64,000 nucleotides of DNA from Allosphingosinicella indica (GCF_900177405.1 NZ_LT840185.1:1541501-1605500); one strand, 5' to 3'; shown: positions 9,806 to 19,154, counted from the stretch's first letter. A program made the numbers and translations. The notes: generated by a model from the sequence alone, not told the origin.

Positions 9806-9833
9806 ATTCACACACGCGATAGCGAGTATTGAC
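9806..9833 (+). promoter_or_regulatory. operator-like repeat with -35 box, copy 2
   Basis: This is the second copy of the 28-base sequence found upstream of the MFS gene (24 of 28 positions identical). It ends in TTGAC (TTGACT at 9829-9834), followed at 17 bases by CGAAAT as a possible -10. The TonB receptor start lies about 50 bases further on. Two copies at equivalent positions before adjacent transport genes suggest one shared regulator. Confidence 0.6.
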
Positions 9834-9906
9834 TTGGCACAACCCTAAGGTCGAAATTGAAAACAAGTGGGCGAAAACGACCCACGCGCAACAGGAGGGG
9901 ATAAAG

Positions 9907-12189
9907 ATGAAGGCCATGCTTTTCGCATCGGTGTCGGCGGCAGCCGTCATGCTGGTTCCGGGCGCCGCCTGGGCGCAATCGGAGAATGCCGGCGAAACCG
10001 TCGAGACTGCCGAGCCGCGGTCCGCGACGATGGACAATCGCGACATCATCGTCACCGCGACGCGGCGCGAAGAGAAGCTGCAGGACGTACCGCTCAGCAT
10101 CACCGCCTTCGACCAGGAAGAGCTGAACAAGCTTGGCATCGTCGGTTACGAGGGGATTGCGCAGAACACGCCCGGTATCGTGGTCAATCGGCCAACGCAG
10201 AACTTCAACAATTTCACCGCGCGCGGCATCAACACCAACGGCTACAGCGCGGGCCTGCAGAGCGCCGTCGCCATCTATATCGACGAGCTGCCGATCTCGG
10301 CAAACGGCAACTCGACCATCCTCGATCCCAACCTCTATGATGTCGAGCGCGTCGAATTCCTGCGCGGGCCGCAGGGCACCTTGTTCGGATCGAGCTCGCT
10401 GGCGGGCGCGATGCGCATCCTCAACAAGAACCCCAACCTCAACAATTTCGAAGCTTCGGCGCTGGTCGATTTCGGCCTGACCGGCTCGGATTCGCTCCGC
10501 CAGCGCTACAACGGGATGATCAACGTTCCGCTGATCGACGATCAGCTGGGTTTCCGCGCGGTGGGCTATTACCGCAACGAAGACGGCTGGGTGAACAACA
10601 TCGGCACCGGCATCGAGGATTCGAACAGCCTGGAAGCTTATGGTGGCCGCGCGATCCTGCTGATGAAGCCGTCCGATCGGCTGACGATTCGGCTGCTTAC
10701 CTCCTACGAAAAGAGCAATCCTGCCGATTCCGCGCTCACCAACCCGGCGCTCGGCAAATATGTGCGGCGGTCCGACCGCCCCGATCTCTTCCAGGGTGAG
10801 CTCACCAACTACAATGTCACCGTCAATTACGATTTCGATTTCGCGGAGCTGATCAGCTCGACCACGCTGTCGAACTACGACGCGTCCTTCTACGTCGATC
10901 TCGCCGGCACGTTCGGCCAGCTCATCCCGTTCGCGCTCGACGCGTTCGGCTATGACGACCTCTTCGTCCAGGAATCGCGCCTCGTCTCCAAGACCGACGG
11001 GCCGCTCGAGTGGGTCGCGGGCTTCTTCTATTATTCGAAGCGGCGGACGGTCGATTTCGATTACCGTTCGTCGGTCGAATTCCTCCAGGCGCGCGGGCTC
11101 ACCGGGTTACCGGACGAATATTATCAGCGGTTCAACAGCTATGCCGACCAGAAGGAGATCGCCGGGTTCGGCGAGCTGACCTATCGCTTCAGCGACGATT
11201 TCTGGGTCACCGGCGGCATCCGCTACGGCAACACCACGGTGCAGGCCTTTACGCGCGAGGGCGGCTATAACAGCAACTATCTCGCCGCCGCGCTGGGCGG
11301 TTTCTCCAACATTCCACTGACGGTGACGCCGATCGCGGCCGAGATCGGCCGCAAGGTCGAGGATGACCGGATATCGTGGAAGGCGAGCGTGTCGTGGCGG
11401 CCGTCTCCCGACATCACCACCTATGCCACGGTCGCGACCGGCTTCCGCCCGCCGGTGGTCAACGCCCGCGCCGGCCTCGTCAGCGCGCTCGACCCCACCG
11501 ACATCGTCATCCCGGACGGCGCGAAGTCGGACAAGCTCATCAACTATGAGGTGGGCGTGAAGGGCCGCTGGCTGGGAGGCGATCTCACCGCCAATATCGC
11601 GGCTTATTATATCGACTGGAGCGACATCCAGGTCCAGGCCAACCGCGTTTCGGACACCATCCAGTTCGCCACCAACATCGGCGGCGCGGAAAGCTACGGC
11701 GTGGAATTCGAGTTCATGGCGCGGCCCGTGCAGGGGCTGAGCCTGATCTTGAACGGCTCGGTCAACGAGACGAACATCAACGATCTAACCCCGGGCGAGG
11801 CCGCGATCTCGGGCGCGGTGCTCGGCGGGCGACTGGCGTCTCCGCGCTTCCAGGGATCGGGCACGATCCGCTACGATTTCCCGGTCTCGGCGACGTCCAA
11901 CGCTTATGCGTCGGTCAACGTCTCCCACGCCGGCTCCTTCCCGAACCAGTTCCCGAACGTGCCCGGCCGGCCCACTCAGGTGAGCCCGACCTACGGCTTC
12001 ACCGACGCTTGGACCAACGTGAACCTCTATGCGGGCGTCAACGTCGGCGATCTCGATCTCACCGCTTATGTCGAGAATGTGCTGAACGATTCCTCGATCA
12101 CCTACATCCACCCCGAAGCCTTCCTCGACAGCCGGTTCGCGCGGTTGCGTCCGCGCACCGTGGGGATACGCGCCGGCTATCGGTTCTGA
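9907..12189 (+). CDS. TonB-dependent outer-membrane receptor
   Basis: The 760-residue protein starts at the ATG at 9907, which follows an AGGAGGGG ribosome site. It opens with a signal peptide ending AWAQ, then a TonB-box-like DIIVTATRREE, a plug domain (VERVEFLRGPQGTLFGSSSLAGAMRI split by the usual spacing), and a beta-barrel ending in the aromatic GIRAGYRF. It imports a bulky or scarce substrate using TonB energy. Receptors of this FecA/CirA-like sphingomonad group often serve organic compounds rather than iron. Its position between the MFS transporter and two esterases points to an ester substrate. Confidence 0.95.
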   Translation: MKAMLFASVSAAAVMLVPGAAWAQSENAGETVETAEPRSATMDNRDIIVTATRREEKLQDVPLSITAFDQEELNKLGIVGYEGIAQNTPGIVVNRPTQNFNNFTARGINTNGYSAGLQSAVAIYIDELPISANGNSTILDPNLYDVERVEFLRGPQGTLFGSSSLAGAMRILNKNPNLNNFEASALVDFGLTGSDSLRQRYNGMINVPLIDDQLGFRAVGYYRNEDGWVNNIGTGIEDSNSLEAYGGRAILLMKPSDRLTIRLLTSYEKSNPADSALTNPALGKYVRRSDRPDLFQGELTNYNVTVNYDFDFAELISSTTLSNYDASFYVDLAGTFGQLIPFALDAFGYDDLFVQESRLVSKTDGPLEWVAGFFYYSKRRTVDFDYRSSVEFLQARGLTGLPDEYYQRFNSYADQKEIAGFGELTYRFSDDFWVTGGIRYGNTTVQAFTREGGYNSNYLAAALGGFSNIPLTVTPIAAEIGRKVEDDRISWKASVSWRPSPDITTYATVATGFRPPVVNARAGLVSALDPTDIVIPDGAKSDKLINYEVGVKGRWLGGDLTANIAAYYIDWSDIQVQANRVSDTIQFATNIGGAESYGVEFEFMARPVQGLSLILNGSVNETNINDLTPGEAAISGAVLGGRLASPRFQGSGTIRYDFPVSATSNAYASVNVSHAGSFPNQFPNVPGRPTQVSPTYGFTDAWTNVNLYAGVNVGDLDLTAYVENVLNDSSITYIHPEAFLDSRFARLRPRTVGIRAGYRF

Positions 12190-12197
12190 GGGGAGAA

Positions 12198-13841
12198 ATG
12201 GGCGTGATGCAGGCTCTGGTAAAATGGGCGATCGCCGCTGCGGCGGCGGCGCTCGCGCTTCCCGCAACGGCGCAGCAGCCGGTCGAGATCGATGCGCCGG
12301 CGGGTGCTGCACGCGGCACGCAGGCGGACGGGCTAAAGCTGTTCAAAGGCCTGCCCTATGCGCAGCCCCCCGTCGGCGAGCGCCGCTGGCAGGCGCCTGC
12401 CGATCTGCCGCGCTGGAGCGGCGTGCGTGATGCGACGCAATTCGGCGCGTCGTGCATCCAGCCCGCGCGGCGCGGCGAAAGCATCTATGCCGACGATGTC
12501 GGCACGACGAGCGAGGATTGCCTGACGCTCAACGTCTGGGCGCCGGAAAATGCCAGGAACGCGCCGGTGTTCGTCTGGATCTACGGCGGCGCGCTGACGA
12601 CGGGCGGGACGCGCTTCCCGATGTACGACGGCGCCGCGCTCGCCAAGCAGGGGCTGGTCGTCGTCTCGATCAACTATCGTGTCGGCGCGCTCGGCTATCT
12701 CGCCCACCCCGAGCTCAGCGCGGAATCGGCCGATGGCGTCTCGGGCAATTACGGACTGCTCGATCAAGTCGCCGCGCTGCGCTGGATCAACCGCAACATC
12801 GCGGCGTTCGGCGGCGATCCGAAGCAGGTCACGATCGCCGGGGAGTCGGCGGGGGCGCTCAGCGTCATGTATCTGATGGCCTCGCCTTCCGCGCGCGGCC
12901 TCTTCCACCGCGCGATCGCGCAGAGCGCCTACATGCTCTCGACGCCCGAGCTTCGAGCCGAGCGCTTCGGTGCGCCGCCGGCGGAAGCGGTTGGCGCCTG
13001 GCTGCAGGGCCAACTCAAGGCCGGCAGCCTCGCCGATCTCCGCGCCATGGACGCGCAGGCGCTGACCGAGGCGGCGGTGACCGCGGGATACATCCCGTGG
13101 GGGACGATCGACGGGAAAATTCTGCCGGCCCAGCTCGTCGATATCTTCGATCGCGGCGAGCAGGCGCCGGTGCCGGTCCTCGCCGGGTTCAATGAAGGCG
13201 AAATACGCTCGCTTCGCATCCTGCTGCCGCCCAAGCCCGCCGATGCAGCGGCTTATGAGGCGGCGATCCGCAAGGGCTATGGCGATCTCGCCGATGCCGC
13301 GCTCCGCCTCTATCCGTCGGCGAACATCGAGGAGAGCATGCTCGCGACGACGCGTGACGCGATGTACGGCTGGACGTCGGAGCGGCTCGCCGCGAAGCAG
13401 TCGGCGATGGGCCAGCCCTCCTTCCTCTATTATTTCGATCACGGCACGCCGGCGACCGAGGCCGCGAACCTCCACGCCTTCCATGCGATGGAGCTGCCCT
13501 ACATGTTCGGCACGATCCGCCAGACCGCGCCCGACTGGCCGGCGATCCCCGACACGGCGGCGGAGACCGCTTTGTCGCAGGCGATGGTGGAATATTGGGC
13601 TTCCTTCGCGAAGAGCGGCCGTCCGCAGGCCAAAGGTCAGCCCGCGTGGAAGCCCTATGGCGAGGATCAGGCCTACATGCATTTCGCCGGCGCGCCGCGC
13701 ACCGCCGCCGATCCGCTGCCCGGCCATTTCGAGCTGCACGAGGAAGTCGTCTGCCGCCGCCGCGCCGCGGGGATCGGCTGGACGTGGAACGTCGGAGTGA
13801 TCGCGCCGGACATGCCGCCGCAGGCGCCGGGGTGCCGATGA
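12198..13841 (+). CDS. type B carboxylesterase, exported
   Basis: The 547-residue protein is a type B carboxylesterase/lipase (alpha/beta hydrolase). It has the GLPYAQPPVGERRW entry motif, the EDCLTLNVWAP segment, the oxyanion-hole YGGA and the nucleophile elbow GESAG. A catalytic histidine is expected in the FHAMELPYMFG segment. A signal peptide ending ATAQ places it in the periplasm. The ATG at 12198 follows GAGGGGAGA, only 8 bases after the receptor stop, and the gene end overlaps the acyl-CoA ligase as ATGA. This is consistent with hydrolysis of an imported ester whose acid is then activated by the ligase. Confidence 0.93.
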   Translation: MGVMQALVKWAIAAAAAALALPATAQQPVEIDAPAGAARGTQADGLKLFKGLPYAQPPVGERRWQAPADLPRWSGVRDATQFGASCIQPARRGESIYADDVGTTSEDCLTLNVWAPENARNAPVFVWIYGGALTTGGTRFPMYDGAALAKQGLVVVSINYRVGALGYLAHPELSAESADGVSGNYGLLDQVAALRWINRNIAAFGGDPKQVTIAGESAGALSVMYLMASPSARGLFHRAIAQSAYMLSTPELRAERFGAPPAEAVGAWLQGQLKAGSLADLRAMDAQALTEAAVTAGYIPWGTIDGKILPAQLVDIFDRGEQAPVPVLAGFNEGEIRSLRILLPPKPADAAAYEAAIRKGYGDLADAALRLYPSANIEESMLATTRDAMYGWTSERLAAKQSAMGQPSFLYYFDHGTPATEAANLHAFHAMELPYMFGTIRQTAPDWPAIPDTAAETALSQAMVEYWASFAKSGRPQAKGQPAWKPYGEDQAYMHFAGAPRTAADPLPGHFELHEEVVCRRRAAGIGWTWNVGVIAPDMPPQAPGCR

Positions 13842-15424
13842 CCGACGGCACGACCCAGCGCTACGCGCTGACGGTAGACAAGTTCCTTCTCCATGCCGCC
13901 AAATGGCATCCGAGCGGCCAGGTCGTCACCGCGCGGGGCGAGGGGGCGGTGGACCGGATCGCCTACCCCGCGCTGCTCGATCGCGCGCGCCGCGTCTCAG
14001 CGGCACTGGCCGCGCGGGGCGTGACGCAGGGCACGCGCGTCGCCACGCTCGCCTGGAACACGCAGGCGCATCTTGAGGCATGGTACGCGATCATGGGGAT
14101 GGGCGCGGTCTGCCACACGCTCAACCCCCGCCTGTTCGCCGCGCAGAGCGCCGCGATGCTCGCGCAATCGGCAGCCCGGGTGTTGATCGCTAGCGCCGAT
14201 CTCGCGCCGCTGGTCCGCGACATCCTCGCCGCCGCGCCGGCGATCGCCGAGGTCATCGTGATCGACGGCCCGGCCGAGGCGATGGCGGAGGCCGCGGCGG
14301 GCCGCCCGGTTGCGACCCTGGACGATATCGCCGCTGCGGACGTCGATCCAATCGCTTGGGGCGGCTTCGACGAGAGTGCACCCTGCGGTCTCTGCTTCAC
14401 CTCTGGCACCACCGGCGCGCCGAAGGGCGTCAGCTACACGCACCGCGGCAATTATCTCCACACAATGCGCCAGTTGCAGGCGGACGTCTCGGGCATCACC
14501 GCGCGCGATGTCGTGCTGGTCGCGGTGCCGATGTTTCACGCCAACGGCTGGGGCCTGCCCTTCTCGGTCCCCGCCGCGGGGGGATCGCTGATCCTTCCCG
14601 GCCGCCATGCCGACGGCGCCAGTCTGGTCGACCTGATCGCGGAAGAGGGCGTGACGATCGGCGTCGGCGTTCCCACCGTCTGGCTCGGGCTCATGGACCT
14701 GCTCGACGAGACCGGCCGCTCGCTGCCGTCGCTCGAGCGGATCATGGTCGGCGGCGCGCCGATGCCGCCCGCGCTCATGCAGCGGATCGAGGATCGCGGT
14801 ATCGCGGTGCAGACCACCTGGGGGATGACCGAGCTTTCGCCGCTCGGCACAGCGGCGCCTGCCGCCTCGGCCGATCGCGACGCCGGCCGCTCCGGCCGCC
14901 CCGCGGTCGGGGTCGATCTCATGCTTGCCGACAGCGAGGGCAACCCGCTGCCCGATCAGCGCGACGGGGAAGGGCGCCTGCACGTCCGCGGCCCCTCGGT
15001 CGTCGAACGCTATTTCGGCCATGACGAGCCGGCGACGCGCGACGGCTGGTTCGACACCGGCGATCTCGCGCGGATCGACGCTGCCGGAAACCTCACCATC
15101 ACCGGCCGCGCGAAGGATCTCATCAAGTCGGGCGGGGAATGGATCAACCCCAGCGAGATCGAGGCGATCGTCGGCGCGCTGCCCCAGGTCGCGCTGGCCG
15201 CGGTGATCGGCCGGCCCGACCCCAAATGGGGCGAGCGTCCGATCCTGCTGGTCGAGACGCGCGACGGCGCGCCGCTCGCGGACGACGATCTGCTCGCCCC
15301 CTTGCGCGGGCGAGTGGCGCCCTGGTGGATACCCGATGCGGTGATCCATCTCGGCAACATGCCGCTGGCATCCACCGGAAAGATCGACAAAATACGCCTC
15401 AGATCGGAATATGGGCGGGTATGA
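13838..15424 (+). CDS. acyl-CoA synthetase (AMP-forming)
   Basis: The 528-residue protein belongs to the ANL superfamily of adenylate-forming enzymes. The P-loop-like CFTSGTTGAPKGVSYTHRG, the adenine motif TTWGMTE, the hinge DGWFDTGDLA and the C-terminal lysine motif STGKIDKIRLR are all present. It should convert a carboxylic acid, fatty or aromatic, to its CoA thioester in the cytoplasm. The start overlaps the esterase stop as ATGA and its own stop overlaps the TetR start the same way, so esterase, ligase and TetR form one coupled operon. Confidence 0.93.
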   Translation: MTDGTTQRYALTVDKFLLHAAKWHPSGQVVTARGEGAVDRIAYPALLDRARRVSAALAARGVTQGTRVATLAWNTQAHLEAWYAIMGMGAVCHTLNPRLFAAQSAAMLAQSAARVLIASADLAPLVRDILAAAPAIAEVIVIDGPAEAMAEAAAGRPVATLDDIAAADVDPIAWGGFDESAPCGLCFTSGTTGAPKGVSYTHRGNYLHTMRQLQADVSGITARDVVLVAVPMFHANGWGLPFSVPAAGGSLILPGRHADGASLVDLIAEEGVTIGVGVPTVWLGLMDLLDETGRSLPSLERIMVGGAPMPPALMQRIEDRGIAVQTTWGMTELSPLGTAAPAASADRDAGRSGRPAVGVDLMLADSEGNPLPDQRDGEGRLHVRGPSVVERYFGHDEPATRDGWFDTGDLARIDAAGNLTITGRAKDLIKSGGEWINPSEIEAIVGALPQVALAAVIGRPDPKWGERPILLVETRDGAPLADDDLLAPLRGRVAPWWIPDAVIHLGNMPLASTGKIDKIRLRSEYGRV

Positions 15425-16161
15425 GCCAGGCGGGCACATCCCGGGCAGTGGTCGCGCCAGCGATGAGGAAGGGGCGAGTTTTGTCAGCAGTCAGTCAACC
15501 GCGGCGCAAGCGGACCACCAAGGCCGAACAGCGCGCCGAGACGACCGAGCAGATCTTGGACGCCGCGGAAGCTCTGTTCTCCAAGCGCGGCTTCTACGGC
15601 GTTACGCTGAAGGATGTCGCCAAGCAGGTCGGCGTCCACCACACGCTGCTCAATTATTATTTCGAGGACAAGACCAAGCTGTTCCACGCCGTCTCCGCCC
15701 GGCGCGCGGTGGTGACGGTGGAGCGGCGGATGCAGGCGCTCGACGAATATGACGCGGCGACCGGCGGCAAGCCCACGGTGGAAGGCGCGCTCCACGCCTT
15801 TCTCGACACCGATCTCGATCTCTACATCGAGGGCGGCGAGGGCTGGCGCAATTATGCCGCGCTCGGCGCCTTGATGTCGAACTCGCCCGAATGGGGCGCG
15901 CAGTTGATGAATGAGCATTTCGATCCGGTCGTGCTGCGGCTGATCGAGCTGCTCCGGAAGGCCTTGCCCGGCTGCCCCGACCGCGACCTGTTCTGGGGCT
16001 ATCATTTCGTCACCGGCGCGCTGATGCTGACGCTGGCGCGCACCGGCCGCATCGACCGGCTTTCGAACGGCCTCTGTGATTCCGACGATTATGCGGCGGT
16101 GAAGGCGCGGATGGCGCGCTTCATGGCAGCGGGCTTCCTGGAGATTTGCAAGCCCGCCTGA
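15421..16161 (+). CDS. TetR family transcriptional regulator
   Basis: The 246-residue protein has a basic N-terminal extension followed by a TetR DNA-binding helix-turn-helix (ILDAAEALFSKRGFYGVTLKDVAKQVGVHHTLLNYYFEDK at about residues 44-84). The rest is a helical ligand-binding domain. The start is the ATGA overlap at 15421; later ATG and TTG codons (15463, 15481) are alternatives that would trim the basic extension. Being co-translated with an acyl-CoA ligase, it may sense the acyl-CoA or the parent acid and act on the shared operator-like sequence upstream of the transport genes. Confidence 0.92.
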   Translation: MSQAGTSRAVVAPAMRKGRVLSAVSQPRRKRTTKAEQRAETTEQILDAAEALFSKRGFYGVTLKDVAKQVGVHHTLLNYYFEDKTKLFHAVSARRAVVTVERRMQALDEYDAATGGKPTVEGALHAFLDTDLDLYIEGGEGWRNYAALGALMSNSPEWGAQLMNEHFDPVVLRLIELLRKALPGCPDRDLFWGYHFVTGALMLTLARTGRIDRLSNGLCDSDDYAAVKARMARFMAAGFLEICKPA

Positions 16162-16226
16162 ACAGGGCGCCCGCAAATCGCACCCTGCATGCGCACAACA
16201 CTAACTGACGAGAGAGCGAGTAATAA

Positions 16227-17129
16227 GTGAGCGAAGCAATGCGATTGAATGGACGTGTCGCCATCGTGACCGGTGCGGGCGGAGGGCTGGGCCGGTGTCA
16301 CGCGCTGATGCTCGCCCGCCACGGCGCCAAGGTGGTGGTCAATGATGTCAGCGCCGCGCTCGCCGAAGGCGTCGCCGATGAGATCGCTGCGGCCGGCGGC
16401 ACAGCGATCGGCATCGCCGCGTCGGTCACTGACGTCGATGCGGTGGCCGCGATGGCGGATCGCGCGATCGACGATTGGGGGCGGATCGACATCCTCGTCA
16501 ACAATGCCGGCATCCTGCGCGACAAGAGCTTCGCCAAGATGACGCTCGACGATTTCCGCGCGGTCGTCGACGTGCATCTGATGGGCGCCGCGATCTGCAC
16601 CAAGGCGGTGTGGGAGATCATGCGCGCGCAGCAGTTCGGCCGCATCGTGATGACGACCTCCTCGTCGGGACTCTACGGCAATTTCGGCCAGGCCAATTAC
16701 GGCGCCGCCAAGATGGCGCTCGTCGGCCTGATGCAGACGCTGGCGCTGGAGGGCGAGAAATACGGCATCCGCGTCAACTGCCTCGCTCCCACCGCGGCGA
16801 CGCAGATGACCGGCGGCCTGATGGCGCCCGAGGCGCTGGCGAAACTGGCTCCCGATCTGGTCAGCCCGGGTCTGCTGGCGCTCGTCGCCGAGAATGCGCC
16901 CACCCGCGCGATCCTGTGCGCGGGCGCCGGCCATTTCGCGCGCGCCTTCGTCACGCTCACGGAGGGTGTCCAGATCGGCGGCGGCACGGATGCGGCGGAG
17001 CGAGTGATCGAGGCATGGGACGCGGTCGGCGATCGGCGCGGCGAGATCGTCCCCGATTACGGCTTCACCCAGGCCGAGCGCGAGCTCGCCAAGGCGGGCT
17101 TTGCGGAGACGCTGATCGCCGCGCGCTGA
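16227..17129 (+). CDS. SDR family dehydrogenase (3-hydroxyacyl-CoA dehydrogenase-like)
   Basis: The 300-residue protein is a short-chain dehydrogenase/reductase. It has the cofactor motif TGAGGGLGR, NNAGI, a catalytic serine (TSSSG) and Y-x-x-x-K (YGAAK). Its length and C-terminal extension resemble the dehydrogenase part of multifunctional (3R)-hydroxyacyl-CoA enzymes. A GTG start at 16227 follows a GAGAGAGCGAG ribosome site; the ATG at 16239 is an alternative. It would fit beta-oxidation-like processing of the CoA ester made by the upstream ligase. Confidence 0.9.
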   Translation: MSEAMRLNGRVAIVTGAGGGLGRCHALMLARHGAKVVVNDVSAALAEGVADEIAAAGGTAIGIAASVTDVDAVAAMADRAIDDWGRIDILVNNAGILRDKSFAKMTLDDFRAVVDVHLMGAAICTKAVWEIMRAQQFGRIVMTTSSSGLYGNFGQANYGAAKMALVGLMQTLALEGEKYGIRVNCLAPTAATQMTGGLMAPEALAKLAPDLVSPGLLALVAENAPTRAILCAGAGHFARAFVTLTEGVQIGGGTDAAERVIEAWDAVGDRRGEIVPDYGFTQAERELAKAGFAETLIAAR

Positions 17130-17162
17130 CGCGGTGCCGGGGGGCAAACGGGAGAGACGAGC

Positions 17163-19154
17163 ATGCGGATGACCGGACGATGGGCGCGCCTCCTGGCCTG
17201 GCTGCTGCTCGTCGGCCTCGGCACCGCAGCGCCGGCCACCGAACCGCCGGTCGTGACGGTGGCGGACGGCCGTCTCGCCGGCATCCGCGACGGTGCGCTC
17301 CGCGTCTTCAAGAACATCCCTTATGCCCGCCCTCCCGTCGGCGAAATGCGCTGGCGCGCGCCGGAGCCGCCGCAAGCCTGGACCGGCATCCGCGCTGCGA
17401 CCGATTTCGGACCGCGCTGCGTCCAGCCGCCACTGCCGAAGACGAGCCTCTATTACAGCCCGATCGCGGCGATGAGCGAGGATTGCCTGACGCTCAACGT
17501 CTGGGTGCCCGACAAAGCCGAGCGTGCGCCGGTGATCGTGTGGATCCACGGCGGATCGCTGCGCATCGGCGGCAGCGCCGAGCCGCTTTACGACGGCGCC
17601 GCGTTCGCGCGCCGGGGGATCGTCTTCGTGTCGATCAACTACCGGCTCGGCGTGCTTGGCTGGCTCACGCATCCCGGGCTCAGCGCGGAATCGCCGCACA
17701 ATGCGTCGGGCAATTACGGGCTGCTCGATCAGATCGCCGCTCTGCGCTGGGTGCAGGCCAATGCCGCCGCTTTCGGGGGCGATCCAGGCAATGTCACGAT
17801 CATGGGCGAATCGGCGGGCGCGCTCAGCGTAACCCACCTGCTCGTCAGCTCGCTCGCCGAGGGGCTGTTCCACAAGGCGATCGCGCAGAGCACCAACCTG
17901 CGCGCCATGCCCGAACTGAAGCGCGCCGCCTACGGGCTGCCGCCTGCCGAAGCGACCGGCGCTGCGCTGGCAAAGGAGGTCGGCGCGCCGAACCTCGCGG
18001 CGCTGCGCGCGATGGACGCCGAGGCGCTTGCCGCCGCTGCGCTCCGCGCCCGCTTCGATGCACGCACCGTGCTCGACGGCTGGGTGCTGCCGCGCCAGTT
18101 GCTCGACGTGTTCGATGCGGGCGAGCAGGCCAGGGTGCCGCTGCTAACCGGCTTCACCGGCGGTGAGATGCGCGCCGGGCTGATCACGCTGCCACCGATC
18201 CCGGCCGATGCGGCAGCCTATGAGGCAGCGGCTACCGCGCGCTACGGCAAACAGGCACCCGCCTTCCTCGCGCTCTACCCCGCGTCGGACCTGCGCGAGA
18301 GCATGCTGGCGACGCTGCGCGATGGCGTGTTCGGCTGGTCGAGCGAACGGCTGGTCCGCGATTACGCGGCGGCGGGCGTGCCGGCCTATCTCTACCGGTT
18401 CGACCGCTGTGATCCGGCATCCGAGGCGCGCGATCTCTGCGCCTTCCATGCGAGCGAATTGCCCTATGTCTTCGGCCAGACCGGCCCGGACGCGCCGCTC
18501 CCCGACACCTGGCCGCGGCTCGGCGGGTCGGTCGACGCGGCACTGTCCGATGCGATGATCGACTATTGGGTGCAGTTCGCGCGCACCGGCAACCCCAACA
18601 GCGGCGGACTTCCCCGCTGGCCCGCCTATGCGGAGGGCGAGGGCTATATGCGCTTCGCCGACCAGCCCGAGCCGGGCCGCGACATGCAGCCCGGCATGTT
18701 CGAATTCCACGAACGCTGGTTCGGCGCCCGCCGCGCGCGCGGCGAGAACTGGATCGACCAGATCGGCCTGGCCCCGCCGGCGGAGAAGCCGCAGCCGCCC
18801 TCAATCCTCCGCGCGGGCGGCGAAGTCCATGAAGTTGCGCGCGGCGTCGCGATCGGCAGGGTCGGCGAAGGCGACGTCGAGATCGGGCGCCTCGCCGAGC
18901 ATGAAGAGCACAGCCCAAAGCGCGAAGCGGCGGCCGCGATCACGCTCCAGCCCGAGATCGACCCGCATCCGCTCGATTCCTGCCGCCAGCGCCGGCGGCG
19001 TCACCCGGGCGAGATCCGCAGAGCCAAAATATTCGCGGAACTGATCGTCGAAATTCATGGGCGGCCCTCCTCTCCGTCCTCGGGCTTTGCGCGCTCGGGC
19101 ATGCCTTCGATCTCGGTGTCGTCTAGGCCTTGCAGCGGGGTGCCCGAGAGGTAG
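17163..19154 (+). CDS. type B carboxylesterase with antisense-encoded C-terminal extension
   Basis: Residues 1-545 form a type B carboxylesterase very like the one at 12198-13841. There is a signal peptide, NIPYARPPVGEMRW, EDCLTLNVWVP, the HGGS oxyanion hole, the GESAG nucleophile elbow and a FHASELPYVFG histidine region. The family domain ends near the EFHERWFG segment, but the frame has no stop there and runs on for about 118 residues, lying antisense to the small gene at 18801-19058 and to the end of mnhG. The extension is arginine-rich with no recognisable domain. Either the natural stop has been lost or the sequence contains an error near 18800. The gene continues the catabolic run 33 bases after the SDR gene. 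Confidence 0.88.
   Translation: MRMTGRWARLLAWLLLVGLGTAAPATEPPVVTVADGRLAGIRDGALRVFKNIPYARPPVGEMRWRAPEPPQAWTGIRAATDFGPRCVQPPLPKTSLYYSPIAAMSEDCLTLNVWVPDKAERAPVIVWIHGGSLRIGGSAEPLYDGAAFARRGIVFVSINYRLGVLGWLTHPGLSAESPHNASGNYGLLDQIAALRWVQANAAAFGGDPGNVTIMGESAGALSVTHLLVSSLAEGLFHKAIAQSTNLRAMPELKRAAYGLPPAEATGAALAKEVGAPNLAALRAMDAEALAAAALRARFDARTVLDGWVLPRQLLDVFDAGEQARVPLLTGFTGGEMRAGLITLPPIPADAAAYEAAATARYGKQAPAFLALYPASDLRESMLATLRDGVFGWSSERLVRDYAAAGVPAYLYRFDRCDPASEARDLCAFHASELPYVFGQTGPDAPLPDTWPRLGGSVDAALSDAMIDYWVQFARTGNPNSGGLPRWPAYAEGEGYMRFADQPEPGRDMQPGMFEFHERWFGARRARGENWIDQIGLAPPAEKPQPPSILRAGGEVHEVARGVAIGRVGEGDVEIGRLAEHEEHSPKREAAAAITLQPEIDPHPLDSCRQRRRRHPGEIRRAKIFAELIVEIHGRPSSPSSGFARSGMPSISVSSRPCSGVPER
18801..19058 (-). 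CDS. small hypothetical protein at end of mnh operon
   Basis: This 85-residue protein is acidic with one short hydrophobic helix (FALWAVLFMLG). I do not recognise a family. Its start overlaps the mnhG stop by four bases, so it is probably the last gene of the Mrp antiporter operon. The whole gene is covered on the opposite strand by the C-terminal extension of the esterase frame. Tight coupling to mnhG favours this gene over the antisense extension. Confidence 0.6.
   Translation of the reverse strand: MNFDDQFREYFGSADLARVTPPALAAGIERMRVDLGLERDRGRRFALWAVLFMLGEAPDLDVAFADPADRDAARNFMDFAARAED

Noticed and set aside
12333-13739. A 468-codon minus-strand frame over the first esterase
   Set aside because: Shadow frame without domain; the esterase on the plus strand has a complete catalytic signature.
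16205-16230. A third copy of the operator-like repeat before the SDR gene
   Set aside because: Only AGCGAGTA is shared; the match coincides with the ribosome site and lacks the dyad and TTGAC parts.
7388-19154. Similarity to the fumonisin degradation cluster of Sphingopyxis
   Set aside because: A TonB receptor, MFS transporter and type B esterase are shared in kind, but the aminotransferase is missing and an acyl-CoA ligase and second esterase are present, so the same substrate is not supported.
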